Origin: Limnoperna fortunei | Lineage: Eukaryota; Mollusca; Bivalvia; Mytilida; Modiolidae | Length of the DNA: 64,000 nucleotides | Direction of reading: 5' to 3' | Assembly (NCBI GenBank): GCA_944474755.1 | Contig: OX104122.1 | Span: 2,164,751 to 2,228,750 of the forward strand | In this document: one piece after another, positions 23,735 through 38,700 of the stretch | How the letters are laid out: the number at the start of each line of letters is the position of its first letter | How positions within the stretch are numbered: the first letter of the stretch is position 1 | Program-made: the position numbers and the translations under genes | Notes under the pieces: generated by a model | The model's database searches: none | Told to the model about the DNA's origin: nothing | The model's input: the letters and a program-made list of their open reading frames with translations, nothing else

Positions 23735-26700
23735 GCGTCTGTAAACTTTTTACATTTTAATCTTCTTCTCTGAAACCACTTGGCCAATTGAAACCAAACT
23801 TGGCCATAATGTTCATTGGATGGACCTTTACAAAGTTTGTGTTTTTTATTTTGATTGGTAAACCAATATGGCCGCCACCTCAAGACTTAGTTTAACATAG
23901 AACCCTATGGGAAAAAAGTTAAAAAGGGCTTCTTCTCTGAAACCGTTTAACCAATCAAAACAAAACTTACTAGCAATATTGTTTAGATGGTCCTCTATAA
24001 AGTTTGTGTTTTAGATGGGAATTGGAAATTCAAAATGGCCGCTACTGCAGGACTTAGTTTAACATAGAACCCTATGGGAAAAAGTTTTAAAAGGCTTCTT
24101 CTCTGAAACCGGTTAATCAATGGAAACAAAAACTTACTAGCAATATTGTTTGGATGGTCCTCTATAAAGTTAGTGTTTTTTATGGCAATTGGAAATTCAA
24201 AATGGCTGCCACCGCAGGACTTAATTTAACATAGGACCCTATGGGAAAAAGTTTGAAAGGCTTCTTTTCTGAAACCGGCCAACCAATGGAAACAAAACTT
24301 ACTAGCAATATTGTTTGGATGGTCCTCTATAAAGTTAATGTTTTTTATCCCAATCTGATATTCAAAATGGCCGCCACCGCAGGACTTAGTTTAACATTGG
24401 ACCCTATGGGAAAAATGTTAAAAAGGGCTTCTTCTCTGAAACCGGTTAACCAATCAAAACAAAACTTACTAGCAATATTGTTTGGATGGTCCTCTATAAA
24501 GTTTGTGTTTTTTATGGCAATTGGAAATTCAAAATGGCTGCCACCGCAGGACTTAATTTAACATAGGACCCTATGGGAAAAAGTTTGAAAGGCTTCTTTT
24601 CTGAAACCGGCCAACCAATGGAAACAAAACTTACTAGCAATATTGTTTGGATGGTCCTCTATAAAGTTAATGTTTTTTTATCCCAATCTGATATTCAAAA
24701 TGGCCACCACCGCAGGACTTAGTTTAACATTGGACCCTATGGGAAAAATGTTAAAAAGGGCTTCTCTGAAACCGGTTAACCAATCAAAACAAAACTTACT
24801 AGCAATATTGTTTGGGTGGTCCTTTATAAAGTTTATGATTTTTATGCCAACTGGAAATTCAAAATGGCCACTACCGCAGGACTTAGTTTAACATAGGACC
24901 CTATGGGAAAAAGTTTTTAAAGGCTTCTTCTCTGAAACCGGTTAATCAATGGAAACAAAAACTTACTAGCAATATTGTTTGGATGGTCCTCTATAAAGTT
25001 TATGTTTTTTATGGCAATTGGAAATTCAAAATGGCCGCTACCGCAGGACTTTGTTTAACATACGACCCTATGGGAAAAAGTTTTTAAAGGCTTCTTCTCC
25101 GAAACCGGTTAATCAATGGAAACAAAAACTTACTAGCAATATTGTTTGGATGGTCCTTTATAAAGTTTATGTTTTTTAAGGCAATTGGAAATTCAAAATG
25201 GCCAACTCCCCCGCAGGACTTAGTTTAACATAGGATTCTATGGGCAAATAAAAAAAATCTCTATACAACTGGTTAACCAATGAAACAAAGCTTTCTAGTA
25301 ATATTGTTTGGATGGTCCTATTTAAAGTTTATTGAAAATTACAGGACTTACTTTAACATCAGGGAAATGCCATCTTCATTGCCTATAAAATCAGGTGAGC
25401 GATACAGGCTCTTAAGAGCCTCTGGTTTATCTGTTCTTTTCCTGTCTTGTTTGTCTGTTCTATGCTGTAATGTCTGTTTATCTGTCTCTCTGTCAATGTG
25501 TTGGACTGCTGTAAGTCTGCCCTCTTTCTTGTCTCTCTGTAAGTATGTCTGTACATGTAATGTCTGTTTATCTGTCTGTCTGTCTATATGTTGGACTGCT
25601 GTAAGTCTGCCCTCTTTCTTGTCTCTCTATAAGTACGTATGTACATGTAATGTCTGTTTATCTGTCTGTCTGCCTATATGTTGGACTGCTGTAAGTCTGC
25701 CCTCTTTCTTGTCTCTCTGTAAGTACGTCTGTACATGTAATGCCTGTTTGTCTGTCTGTCTGTCTATATGTTGGACTGCTGTAAGTCTGCCCTCTTTCTT
25801 GTCTCTATAAGTACGTCTGTACATGTAATGTCTGTTTATCTGTCTGTCTGTCTATATGTTGGACTGCTGTAAGTCTGCCCTCTTTCTTGTCTCTATAAGT
25901 ACGTATGTACATGTAATGTCTGTTTATCTGTCTGTCTGTCTATATGTTGGACCGCTGTAAGTCTGTCCTCTTTCTTGTCTCTCTGTAAGTATGTATGTAC
26001 ATGTAATGCTTGTTTATCTGTCTTTCTGTCTATATGTTGGACTGCTGTAAGTCTGCCCTCTTTCTTTTCTCTCTGTAAGTACGTATGTACATGTAATGCC
26101 TGTTTATCTGTCTGTTTTATCCATCTATCGGTCTTTAGGTTGGATAGCAATAACAATAATACACCATATTTAATTGTAGAAGAACATGACTACAGAACAC
26201 AAAACAAGAGGTGCCACGAGTGCTGAGCACACTGTTCAAGGTAAATATTGATAAAATTGAAGAGGGAAAACATGTTTTTATTCTACTAATAATGATTTGA
26301 TTGCATTGACAAAGAAATGAATTATTCCTTCATTTTGATTGGCCATTGAACTGAACAACATTTTATAGCACTATACAGTCGCTTATTGTTTGAAAGTAAA
26401 GGGGGATTGTGTGTTATCCATAATTGTCAACCATTTTCACAAGTGTACAAACCGCACACTTGAGGGAAGGGGTTAAAAATTTCGACATTTTTGAGTACGC
26501 TTTTTTTTCATCTCCGGAAATTTTTCATTTCCGTGGACTATGGTTTTATATTAGTGTAGATATAACCGTATATCCTGTGTGCGTTTGAAAGTAACAGTAA
26601 TCAAACTGTGATAAAGTGGATATAAATATTGACATTTATTTCAAGAATGGCACGGCAAACAAATTTGTTCAGGTTTGTATTGCAAAATAACTAATAGAGG

Positions 26701-29700
26701 CATTTATTAAAAAACCTAAGAACAAAATACAAGGAATTTTCAATTATGTTTCTGACAAGTCAGGGAAAAGGTGTTATAAAGGAAGTAAACTTGATATGAC
26801 GAGAACGCAGACAAGGCACTTCATAGTCCCAGAATCCTCTGCCGTCCAAGCTGTTAAACTTTTATGTTAGACTGGGACACGCCCTTCAGAGTCTAAATAG
26901 CATTGGACCACAGAGGATTCTCTAAGCACTAAAATAATATTCGACAATTAACAAGATGTGGTGTTTGCCACCAGATATTTGATAGAGATATCAACTGTTA
27001 AATGTCAGAAACAATTAAATTGTTAGCTTGTCCTTCAGGTCGGCCCAAAAATAAATAAAAATGTAAGCCATCATGTCTTTCAAAACAGTCAAACAAACAG
27101 GTGAAATAAAAATACTAGTGCATCAGTGAAAGGCAACAATGTTTTATTTTAGTTGTTCAGTTTGCACATTTCAAGTACTCTATAATATTTTTTAGAGTGA
27201 TTTGGAAAGCTTATTGTTAATATTAAGGCACACCAGTTATACATTGTACATGCATGTTTTAACAGGATACTGTCATTATATATGAATGTGGAAGAAAACA
27301 TTAAGAAAGGAAGCTTGCCTTGCAGCACTAGTAAGAACCCCTGATTTTGTGCATGGATTTACTGGTTATTGACACATACACCATTGCACATTTATTCCCA
27401 TCGCGCAATTATTTGTTTACTTACTAGCATACTGTATAGGATGGGTAAGAATCAGGGGGTTTACACTGAATATATTGCAGGCAGAAAAAGCTATATTTAT
27501 ATTACAGAAATTTTTCAGACAAATTAATACTAATAGATGGATAAGATTTAATATAATTTCGATTCAATATCAGCATAACACTGATACTAATACATTGTAC
27601 ATGTAGCATACATTACAAAAATTATGGTGGCAGAGTGGTCAAGGTAGTTCGTCTACTATTGATCACGTGGTCTGTCAACACTGAGATTGGGGGTTCGATT
27701 CTCACTGCAGGCAGGGTGTACTCGACTACAATCATAATTGACCAGGATTGCCAGTTTTCCTACCGCAAGTCTGAGTTTTCTCTGGGTACTCCGGCTTCCT
27801 CCCCCAATAAAAACTGGACGCCATGATATAGCTGAAAAATTGCTGAAAGTGGCGTTAAACACCATCAAACAAACAAACAAGCATACATTACAAAAATTAT
27901 TAGACCATCGTCGCAAGTTTGATCGTCACAAATTTCGACTCGATAGTCACAGAGCAAATTAAATAATAATTCTATACAGGAAATAAATATCAATTTTCTG
28001 GATTTGTACTGGTTTTATTTAATCTAGGTTATAAGTATATTACTACGAATTTCCATCAAGCTTTTTTCAGAAAGCGTACATGAGAACAATTTGAAATTTG
28101 GTAGGATGGTTCAGTATCGCAAGTTGTACGTCCTAATTGACTTTCTGACCTGTCGGACAACTACTTCCTGTTTGGGACTTCATTTATCAGGGGCACATTC
28201 TTCGGTTTTTGTTAGGAAACATACTATTTGATGCTCAATAAATGAAAATTTGCTTTGAAATCTTTTGTATAGACATTATTGATTGGTTTTGTGGAAACCA
28301 ACAATGCTACTTTACCTTAGTCACACAAATACAATGTAGATGTGTTTATATATAGTTGATAAAAAATATCTATTTACAGGGGCATTCCAAAGGAAAGATC
28401 ACTCTGTTATGCTAGATCGCCTTCTAGGTGAAGGCTCATATGAATCTTTTGATATGCGCGTCATGGTAACTGGTCAGTTTGGTGTTGGGAAAACTAGTCT
28501 TGTTATGATTTTGGTCGGGGATAATGTTTCTAAGTTTCGACAAGCTACGGATGGCATATCTCTTCTGGAAGGCAGATGTGGTCTTGGAATAGATGGTAAA
28601 GACTGGATACTGATTGACAAAGGTAGTACTATACAGCTTCATTCATCAACATCATTTTTAGACTTACACCTCCAATATGATGCCAATGCTCAACTTAGCA
28701 CAAAAATATACGACAAACAACATGATTTTATTTTTAAAGTAAAATTTACCTCACTTCTGTAGCAATACTCAGCTTCTCCTTCATACATTGTCTTTATTTC
28801 TCAATTTATTGTATAAGATGGAACTTGCAATGAGTATATTTATTTTTGCAAATGTCTATGTCATAGTCGAACTATTAAGCCTAGGTTACAAGAAGACTGT
28901 TGGTGAATGATGATAACCTTTTTTATCAAAACACCAACTCGTACACTAGTCATGGAAGCAGGAGGTTTGGCATGTCATAAAACCTTGTTTAATTCACCAT
29001 TTTTTAAAAGTACTACCAAGCGCTTTTCTGTAGTTTCTTCATTTTGTGTTGTTGGTGCTCGCGTTTGACGGTTTCTCTGACTTGGTTTTATGGATTGTCT
29101 TTTTTATAGTTCTTTGGTGTTGGTTATTTTGTCACTACCTTCAAGTCCAGTTTTTTACAAAGAAGGTAATTTTCAGGCAACTTGACCTATTTGGAATGTG
29201 GCATATTTGTATTGTTTTGAATTTACAATTATAAAAACTGCAGAATTTGCTCATTTTTCAGCTGAAGTCATAAGGACTATTTGATAAATGTGAAATGTTG
29301 ACCATAATGAATATGTTTATATAGATTGAAGCATAATGACCTTCAAACTATACAGACAAAAAAGTGTCCTGTTGACCTGACAATTTCACTGTTTCTATCG
29401 AATCTGTCATTATTGTAGATAAGTGTCATGTTGACCTGACAATTTCAATTATTGTAGATGAATATAATGCCTTAGATGTGGTCTACAACAAAGTGCTGAT
29501 GTCACAAAATGAAACTCCATCTCATACAAAGACCAAGTCAAAGGCAGAAAATCAACCTAATAGAGAACCCATAGATACTCCTGTACCATGGAGAGAACGT
29601 CCAGATACTCGGAGAGAATTGCTATATACTCGCAAACGTCAAGAGATAGAACAGAAACCAAGTTTGTCATCATTGACAAAAGAGATTGAAGCCAGACCAA

Positions 29701-32700
29701 AAGAGCAGAAACAAATGCAATTTTGGCAACATCGTAAAATGAGAGCCAAAATGACCAAGGATGAGATACGAAAGAAGATGGAAATGGTTTTAAAAAGTGG
29801 GAAATATCAAATGAAGGTTGGCAGACTGATATTTTGGGACTTTGGCGGTCAGTATGTCTACTACACAACACACCAGACCTTTATGACATATCGGGCTTTA
29901 TATTTGGTTGTGTTTGACGGAAGTAAAAGTCTTCAAGAAGAGGTGCATGATGTTATGTGCTTTCCAGGACAACATGGCACTCCTACTGCAGCAGGTGTGT
30001 ATTTTGGTAAATTCATGAAATTTCTTACGACCGAGGTATACATGTGTTCGATGCAGAACAGTCACTGTATTTGCAACAGTGCAAACTGTATCTTCTTCTA
30101 TACTATACTTTTAGCATTTAGGAATAGGAACACAATTCAACACCCAGAAGCGTGAGGTTTTTTATTATCAACAAATCAAAATTGTGTTATTGTTACTATG
30201 CCAACAATAACTAGCATCAACAAACAGAAAACGTTTTAAAGATTTTCAGCTATTTCTGATTCTGTAATGAGTGGATCTCAGGTTTTATATATAATTGAAA
30301 TGTTTTCCTTAGTATTTTTGCAGCACTGGGTAAATTCCATCCTAACGTACTGTAAGCTGATTGAACCAGGAATACCAAAGATACTGTTTGTAGCCACACA
30401 TAAGGACAAAGTCCCAAAGGTAATCTCTATAGCTTTTGTACTATTAAACAAAGAAAGCTGAACAATTACTAAATGTTTTCCAAAGCTTTGTTTAAAGAAC
30501 ATGCTCAAAAGTTTGTCTTTTGACAATGACTCCCTCATACTGGAACAAATTAACAGTTTAAACCTTCGCAAACTGATACACCTGTATTCTGACGATAGTT
30601 TTTGTTTCTAATATGATCTTAGCAGATGCTCCAAGATCAAAAAGCGTGAAAAGAGCTCCATAATTGTAGCTAGTCGCAGAGAAACAAAACTCAGAGACAT
30701 GACTTCCTTAAAAATCTGCTAATTTGTCAAATTATTGTGGTTGAAATGTGGAAGGTTGTGTGAGTACAGCATGGATTATTTGAGTGTATGTTTAATGACC
30801 CCAGGTGGTGAATCACTTCCGGCCTGATCTATTGCAAGTATTGTTACCACCACCAAGATCAAATATCATCAAACCAGATAGGTTATTATAGCTTCTCCCT
30901 GACAAAACAAAAACTCCAGGACAGACCCCAGGTTTTTTATTACTACTGAGCTGTTCATTTACAAGTATTGTGAACTTCACCAAGAACAAATATCATGAAA
31001 GAAGATAGGTTATTATAGCATCTCCCTGACAAAACAAAAACTCGAGTACAGACCCCAGGTTTTGAATTACTACTGAGCTGCTCCATTACAAGTATTGTGA
31101 CCTTCACCGAGATCAAATATCATCAAAGAAGATAGGTTATTATAGCATCTCTCTGACAAAACAAAAACTCAAGGACAGACCCCATGTTTTGAATTACTCC
31201 TGAGCTGCTCCATTACAAGTATTGTGACCTTCACCAAGATCAAATATCATCAAAAAAGGTATTAAGGCCAACATTTTTATATTTATGTTTTACGGGAGGG
31301 CCGACCCTAATTGCTGGCGAAATGAAATAAAAATAAAAGAAGCAAATTTTCCTTTTATTTTTCTTCTCTCCGCTGACTTGATGAATTCCCTCCCTTTCAA
31401 AATAAAATTACACACGATCTGTCAGAGCTCACCACACTGGGCGAAGTGGTTTGTCGCCCTACTTGGACCTGAAGTCACCCTACGGCGCCTCAAAAGCAAA
31501 GTCGAAGTCGCCCTGTTATTTCCCTAAAGTCGCCCGATGGTTCACAGTAGATACTTGCATATGATCTGGTCCAAATAATTCACCCAGACTACCAATTTAT
31601 CAGTAAATGAGTAATTCCAATAAAAACAGCAAACAATATGCGTGTTTAACATTTTTTCAAAGGATTTATGTCTTTCAACTGGATTACGTGCCATTGGTTT
31701 ATTTACTGGATGTGACTAATTACCGGAAGTGAACAACGAAGAAAAGTAAAGTACAACGGCCCATAATGAAAAATCATAATTTGTTTGATAAAAAAACACT
31801 TAATTGGTTTCAAATGTCAGTTCTTTCGAAGTGTATTGTATTTTACCAATTTTCTTTGATAAACCTATGAGCTGCACTTGAAAGAATACAGATGTATAGC
31901 AATTATTGACATCATGAAAAGTTCTGTAGACGGGTGCCCATGAAGCAATTTTGATGAGCACAACTTTGTCCAAGTGGAAGTGTGCTGAACAGAAAAATTA
32001 TTTCTGGGTTTAATGTTATGTTAGTTTATCTATTTTCTTTGAAAATTTTGCTCAGATAAACATGACATGTTCATAACAAATTGTTAGAAATATTATGATG
32101 TATACATGAACTTCATAATAAACAAAAATCATTTATATTTATTCTTTAATATATGATATAAAATGAATATTTTAACAATGGATGTTTATACTAACTGAAC
32201 TTATGTCAATAATATTTGTGATCATAGCAATAAAGTTTCTCAAAAATAAGTTTTCCGAAAAATAGAAATATACTGACAGATTTTCAATTTTATTTTTATC
32301 TTTTTTGTCGACTCTACCAAAAAGTGGATTTTATTTTTATTTTTATTTTGACCCCCGACTCAATTTTTTTGAAAAAAATCCCGTAAAACAAACAATAAAA
32401 AAATTTTGGCCTAACAATACAAACTCTCTGACATGACTAACTTAAAAAGCTACTGATACCAAATTAGTTAGATTGAAAGGTGTTAGAAAAGTTATCCTTT
32501 TTTTCACAAATAATATACTTTTGTAGGCAGCTGTTGAGAGAACCCGAAATAATCTCTACAACGACATTAAAGAACTTTTCAAAAACTACCAAGGACTCGA
32601 TCACTTGGTTCTTGAACCTAAATTGTTTGTCAATGCAACAGACAAAAATGATCCAGAGATTAATACCTTGAAACAGATCATCACAGATCTTACATTTAAG

Positions 32701-35700
32701 CATCCATGTTGGGGAGAAAGAATGCCCAATACATGGGTTCCACTGGAGTTAGAGATTGCCGAATTGGCAGCAGAGGGAAAACAAATCTTATCCTTGAAGG
32801 AGATGGAAGATTTAAATAAGGCCAGTGAGGTTTCAGTGTTGTCCAAAGAAGATCTAAAGTTCTTCTTACATTACCAGCACTCCTTAGGGAAGATAGTCTA
32901 CTTTGACACCCCTCGGCTTAGAGAATTTGTCATTATCAGTCCAATATTTATGGTGGAAGTGATGAAATCATTTGTTACAGGTACAATAAATATAATTATC
33001 TATTAGTTGAGGTAGTCAAGTTTGGGCTTAAATATTTGAATTTGAACACGGGTCAATTAAATATTCATTGCTTTGTCAGAAGGTCAGACTTGTACAAAAA
33101 CTGTACCACTACACCATACACCTTAAAACATGAGTCAGAGGGTCAGACTTGTACAAACACTGTACCAATACAACACACAATATAAAACAATCAGTCAGGG
33201 TCAGACTTGTACAAACACTGTACCAGTACACCATACAATATAAAACAATCAGTCAGATGGTCAGACTTGTACAAACACTGTACCAGTACACCATACAATA
33301 TAAAACAATCAGTCAGACGGTCAGACTTGTAAAAACACTGTACCAGTACACCATACAATATAAAAAAACAACCAGTCAGATGGTCAGACTTGTACAAACA
33401 CTGTACCAGTACAACATACAATATAAAGCAACCAGTCAGAGGGTCAGACTTGTACAAACACTGTACCACTACACCATACAATATAAAACAATCAGTCAGA
33501 TAGTCAGACTTGTACAAACACTGTACCAGTACACCATACAATATAAAAAACAACCAGTCAGATGGTCAGACTTGTACAAACACTGTACCAGTACAACATA
33601 CAATATAAAGCAACCAGTCAGAGGGTCAGACTTGTACAAACACTGTACCACTACACCATACAATATAAAACAATCAGTCATAGGGTCAGACTTGTACAAA
33701 CACTGTACCAGTACACCATACAATATAAAACAATCAGTCAGAGGGTCAGACTTGTACAAACACTGTACCAGTAGACCATACAATATAAAACAATCAGTCA
33801 GATAGTCAGACTTGTACAAACACTGTACCAGTAGACCATACAATATAAAACAATCAGTCAGAGGGTCAGACTTGTACAAACACTGTACCAGTAGACCATA
33901 CAATATAAAACAATCAGTCAGGGTCAGACTTGTACAAACACTGTACCACTACACTATACAATATAAAACAATCAGTCAGGGTCAGACTTGTACAAACACT
34001 GTACCAGTAGACCATACAATATAAAACAATCAGTCAGGGTCAGACTTGTACAAACACTGTGCTACTACACCACACAATATAAAACAATCAGTCAGGGTCA
34101 GACTTGTACAAACACTGTATCACTACACCATACAATATAAAACAATCGGACAGGGTCAGACTTGTACAAACACTGTACCAGTAGACCATACAATATAAAA
34201 CAATCAGTCAGGGTCAGACTTGTACAAACACTGTACCAGTAGACCATACAATATAAAACAATCAGTCAGGGTCAGACTTGTACAAACACTGTACCACTAC
34301 ACTATACAATATAAAACAATCAGTCAGGGTCAGACTTGTACAAACACTGTACCAGTACACCATACAATATAAAACAATCAGTCAGATAGTCAGACTTGTA
34401 CAAACACTGTACCATTACACCATACAGTATAAAACAATCAGTCAGAGGGTCAGACTTGTACAAACACTGTACCAGTACACCACATAATATAAAACAATCA
34501 GTCAGATAGTCAGACTTGTACAAACACTGTACCAGTACACCATACAATATAAAGCAATCAGTCAGTCAGACTTGTACAAACACTGTACCAGTACACCATA
34601 CAATATAAAACAATCAGTCAGAGGGTCAGACTTGTACAAACACTGTACCACTACACCATACAATATAAACAATCAGTCAGATGGTCAGACTTGTACAAAC
34701 ACTGTACCAGTACACCATACAATATAAAACAATCAGTCAGAGGGTCAGACTTGTACAAACACTGTACCAGTACACCATACAATATAAAACAATCAGTCAG
34801 AGGGTCAGACTTGTACAAACACTGTACCACTACACCATACAATATAAAACAAACAGTCAGAGGGTCAGACTTGTACAAACACTGTACCACTACACAATAC
34901 AATATAAACAATCAGTCAGATGGTCAGACTTGTACAAACACTGTACCAGTACACCATACAATATAAAACAATCAGTCAGAGGGTCAGACTTGTACAAACA
35001 CTGTACCACTACACCATACAATATAAAACAATCAGTCAGATAGTCAGACTTGTACAAACACTGTACCACTACACCACACAATATAAAGCAATCAGTCAGA
35101 TAGTCAGACTTGTACAAACACTGTACCAGTACACCATACAATATAAAACAATAAGTCAGGGTCAGACTTGTACAAACACTGTACCACTACACCATACAAT
35201 ATAAACAAACAGTCAGAGGGTCAGACTTGTACAAACACTGTACCACTACACCACACAATATAAAGCAACCAGTCAGAGGGTCAGACTTGTACAAACACTG
35301 TACCACTACACCATACAATATAAAACAATCAGTCAGATAGTCAGACTTGTACAAACACTGTACCAGTACACCATACAATATAAAACAATAAGTCAGGGTC
35401 AGACTTGTACAAACACTGTACCACTACACCATACAATATAAAACAATCAGTCAGATAGTCAGACTTGTACAAACACTGTACCAGTACACCATACAATATA
35501 AATCAATCAGTCAGGGTCAGACTTGTACAAACACTGTACCAGTACACCATACAATATAAAACAATCAGTCAGATAGTCAGACTTGTACAAACACTGTACC
35601 AGTACACCATACAATATAAAACAATCAGTCAGGGTCAGACTTGTACAAACACTGTACCAGTACACCATACAATATAAAACAATCAGTCAGGGTCAGACTT

Positions 35701-38700
35701 GTACAAACACTGTACCAGTACACCATACAATATAAAACAATCAGTCAGATAGTCAGACTTGTACAAACACTGTACCAGTACACCATACAATATAAAACAA
35801 TAAGTCAGGGTCAGACTTGTACAAACACTGTACCAGTACACCATACAATATAAAACAATCAGTCAGATAGTCAGACTTGTAGACACACTGTACCACTACA
35901 CCACACAATATAAAACATCAGTCAGAGGGTCAGACTTGTACAAACACTGTACCACTACACCATACAATATAAAACAATCAGTCAGGGTCAGACTTGTACA
36001 AACACTGTACCAGTACACCATACAATATAAAACAATCAGTCAGAGGGTCAGACTTGTACAAACACTGTACCACTACACCATACAATATAAAACAGTCAGT
36101 CAGGGTCAGACTTGTACAAACACTGTACCAGTACACCACGCAATATAAAACAATCAGTCAGAGAGTCAGACTTGTACAAACACTGTACCAGTACACCATA
36201 CAATATAAAACAATCAGTCAGAGGGTCAGACTTGTACAAACACTGTACCACTACACCATACAATATAAAACAATCAGTCAGGGTCAGACTTGTACAAACA
36301 CTGTACCAGTACACCACGCAATATAAAACAATCAGTCAGAGAGTCAGACTTGTACAAACACTGTACCAGTACACCATACAATATAAAACAATCAGTCATA
36401 GGGTCAGACTTGTACAAACACTGTACCACTACACCATACAATATAAAACAACCAGTCAGAGGGTCAGACTTGTACAAACACCGTACCAGTACACCATACA
36501 ATATAAAACAACCAGTCAGAGGGTCAGACTTGTACAAACACCGTACCAGTACAACATACAATATAAAACAACCAGTCAGAGGGTCAGACTTGTACAAACA
36601 CTGTACCAGTACACCACGCAATATAAAACAATCAGTCAGAGAGTCAGACTTGTACAAACACTGTACCAGTACACCATACAATATAAAACAACCAGTCAGA
36701 GGGTCAGACTTGTACAAACACCGTACCAGTACACCATACAATATAAAACAATCAGTCAGAGAGTCAGACTTGTACAAACACTGTACCAGTACACCATACA
36801 ATATAAAACAATCAGTCATAGGGTCAGACTTGTACAAACACTGTACCAGTACACCATACAATATAAAACAATCAGTCAGGGTCAGACTTGTACAAACACT
36901 GTACCAGTACACCATACAATATAAAGCAACCAGTCAGAGGGTCAGACTTGTACAAACACCGTACCAGTACACCATACAATATAAAGCAACCAGTCAGATA
37001 GTCAGACTTGTACAAACACTGTACCAGTACAACATACAATATAAAACAATCAGTCAGATGGTCAGACTTGTACAAACACTGTACCACTAGACCATACAAT
37101 ATAAAACAATCAGTCAGGGTCAGACTTGTACAAACACTGTACCAGTACATCACACAATATAAAACAATCAGTCAGGGTCAGACTTGTAGAAACACTGTAC
37201 CACTACACCACACAATATAAAACAATCAGTCAGGGTCAGACTTGTACAAACACTGTACCACTACATCACACAATATAAAACAATCAGTCAGAGGGTCAGA
37301 CTTGTACAAACACTGTACCAGTACACCATACAATATAAAACAATCAGTCAGAGGGTCAGACTTGTACAAACACTGTACCAGTACACCATACAATATAAAG
37401 CAACCAGTCAGAGGGTCAGACTTGTACAAACACCGTACCAGTACACCATACAATATAAAGCAACCAGTCAGATAGTCAGACTTGTACAAACACTGTACCA
37501 GTACAACATACAATATAAAACAATCAGTCAGATGGTCAGACTTGTACAAACAATGTACCAGTACACCATACAATATAAAGCAACCAGTCAGAGGGTCAGA
37601 CTGTACAAACAATGTACCACTAGACCATACAATATAAAACAATCAGTCAGGGTCAGACTTGTACAAACACTGTACCAGTACACCATACAATATAAAGCAA
37701 CCAGTCAGAGGGTCAGACTTGTACAAACACCGTACCAGTACACCACACAATATAAAACAGTCAGTCAGATAGTCAGACTTGTACAAACACTGTACCAGTA
37801 CAACATACAATATAAAGCAACCAGTCAGATAGTCAGACTTGTACAAACACTGTACCAGTACACCATACAATATAAAGCAACCAGTCAGAGGGTCAGACTT
37901 GTACAAACACTGTACCAGTACACCATACAATATAAAGCAACCAGTCAGAGGGTCAGACTTATACAAGCAAGCTGTACCGGTACACCATGAAATATGAACG
38001 ATTAGTCGATGAATTAATATTGACATGACTCATTTATTAATTGTAAATCCTAAAAGTTATCTCCCCTATGTCTTATATGATATGAGGATCAGTGTTATAT
38101 TTATTATTTATAGTTTTATCAACATATGTATACACAATAGCAGAGACTGTTTTTGTCTCCATTGGAAGCATTTACATTGTATTTCAATTTGTTTATTATA
38201 TGCCGTTATGTCATCAATATCAGTTTTGTTTCCACATGTTTCATGCTCATAAAGTGTAAGATAATCAATATTACATTTGATTGGAAAGGTATCAACAATA
38301 ATTTTATCCTGTAGGCAACCGTCATCGTCTGTAAAGGTTTTTACATTTAAATCTTCTCTGAAACCACTGGGCCAATTAAAACCAACTTGGTCAGAATGTT
38401 CAATAGATGGACCTTTACAAAGTTTTTGTTTTTTTTATTGGTAAACTAAAATGACTGCCATGTAGCATAGGACTCGAAAGGAAAAAGTTTTAAAAGGTCT
38501 TTTCTACAACTTGTTAATGGACAAAATTTACTAGCAATACTGTTTGGATGGTCTTTATAAATTTTCTGTTTTTGTTCCAATTGGAAATTCAAAATGGTGG
38601 CCATTAGGAACAATTTAAACACAGAACACTATGGAAGGTTTAAAAGATTTCTTCTTGGAAACCGCTTTGCCAATTGCAATAAAACCTCTTTTCTCTTCTC

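Noticed and set aside
24241..24891. Repeated frames reading ..FGWSSIK.. and ..NSKWLPPQDL..
   Set aside because: They are translations of the 167-bp units of a dispersed repeat, interrupted by stops in other units.
27626..27710. Possible tRNA gene (A box and B box present)
   Set aside because: It is followed by a SINE body and CAAA tail with a 20-bp target duplication. It is a SINE head.
30324..30419. Alternative acceptor 'tttttgcag' for the THKD exon
   Set aside because: It would need phase 0 from the upstream exon, which ends in phase 1. The acceptor at 30312 keeps the frame and gives the expected VFLQHWVNSI.
33149..37990. Long repetitive frames on both strands (up to 270 codons, e.g. SDLYKHCTSTPYNIKQ repeats)
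   Set aside because: They are direct translations of a stop-free 60-bp intronic array, with register broken by 58-bp units and the same on both strands.
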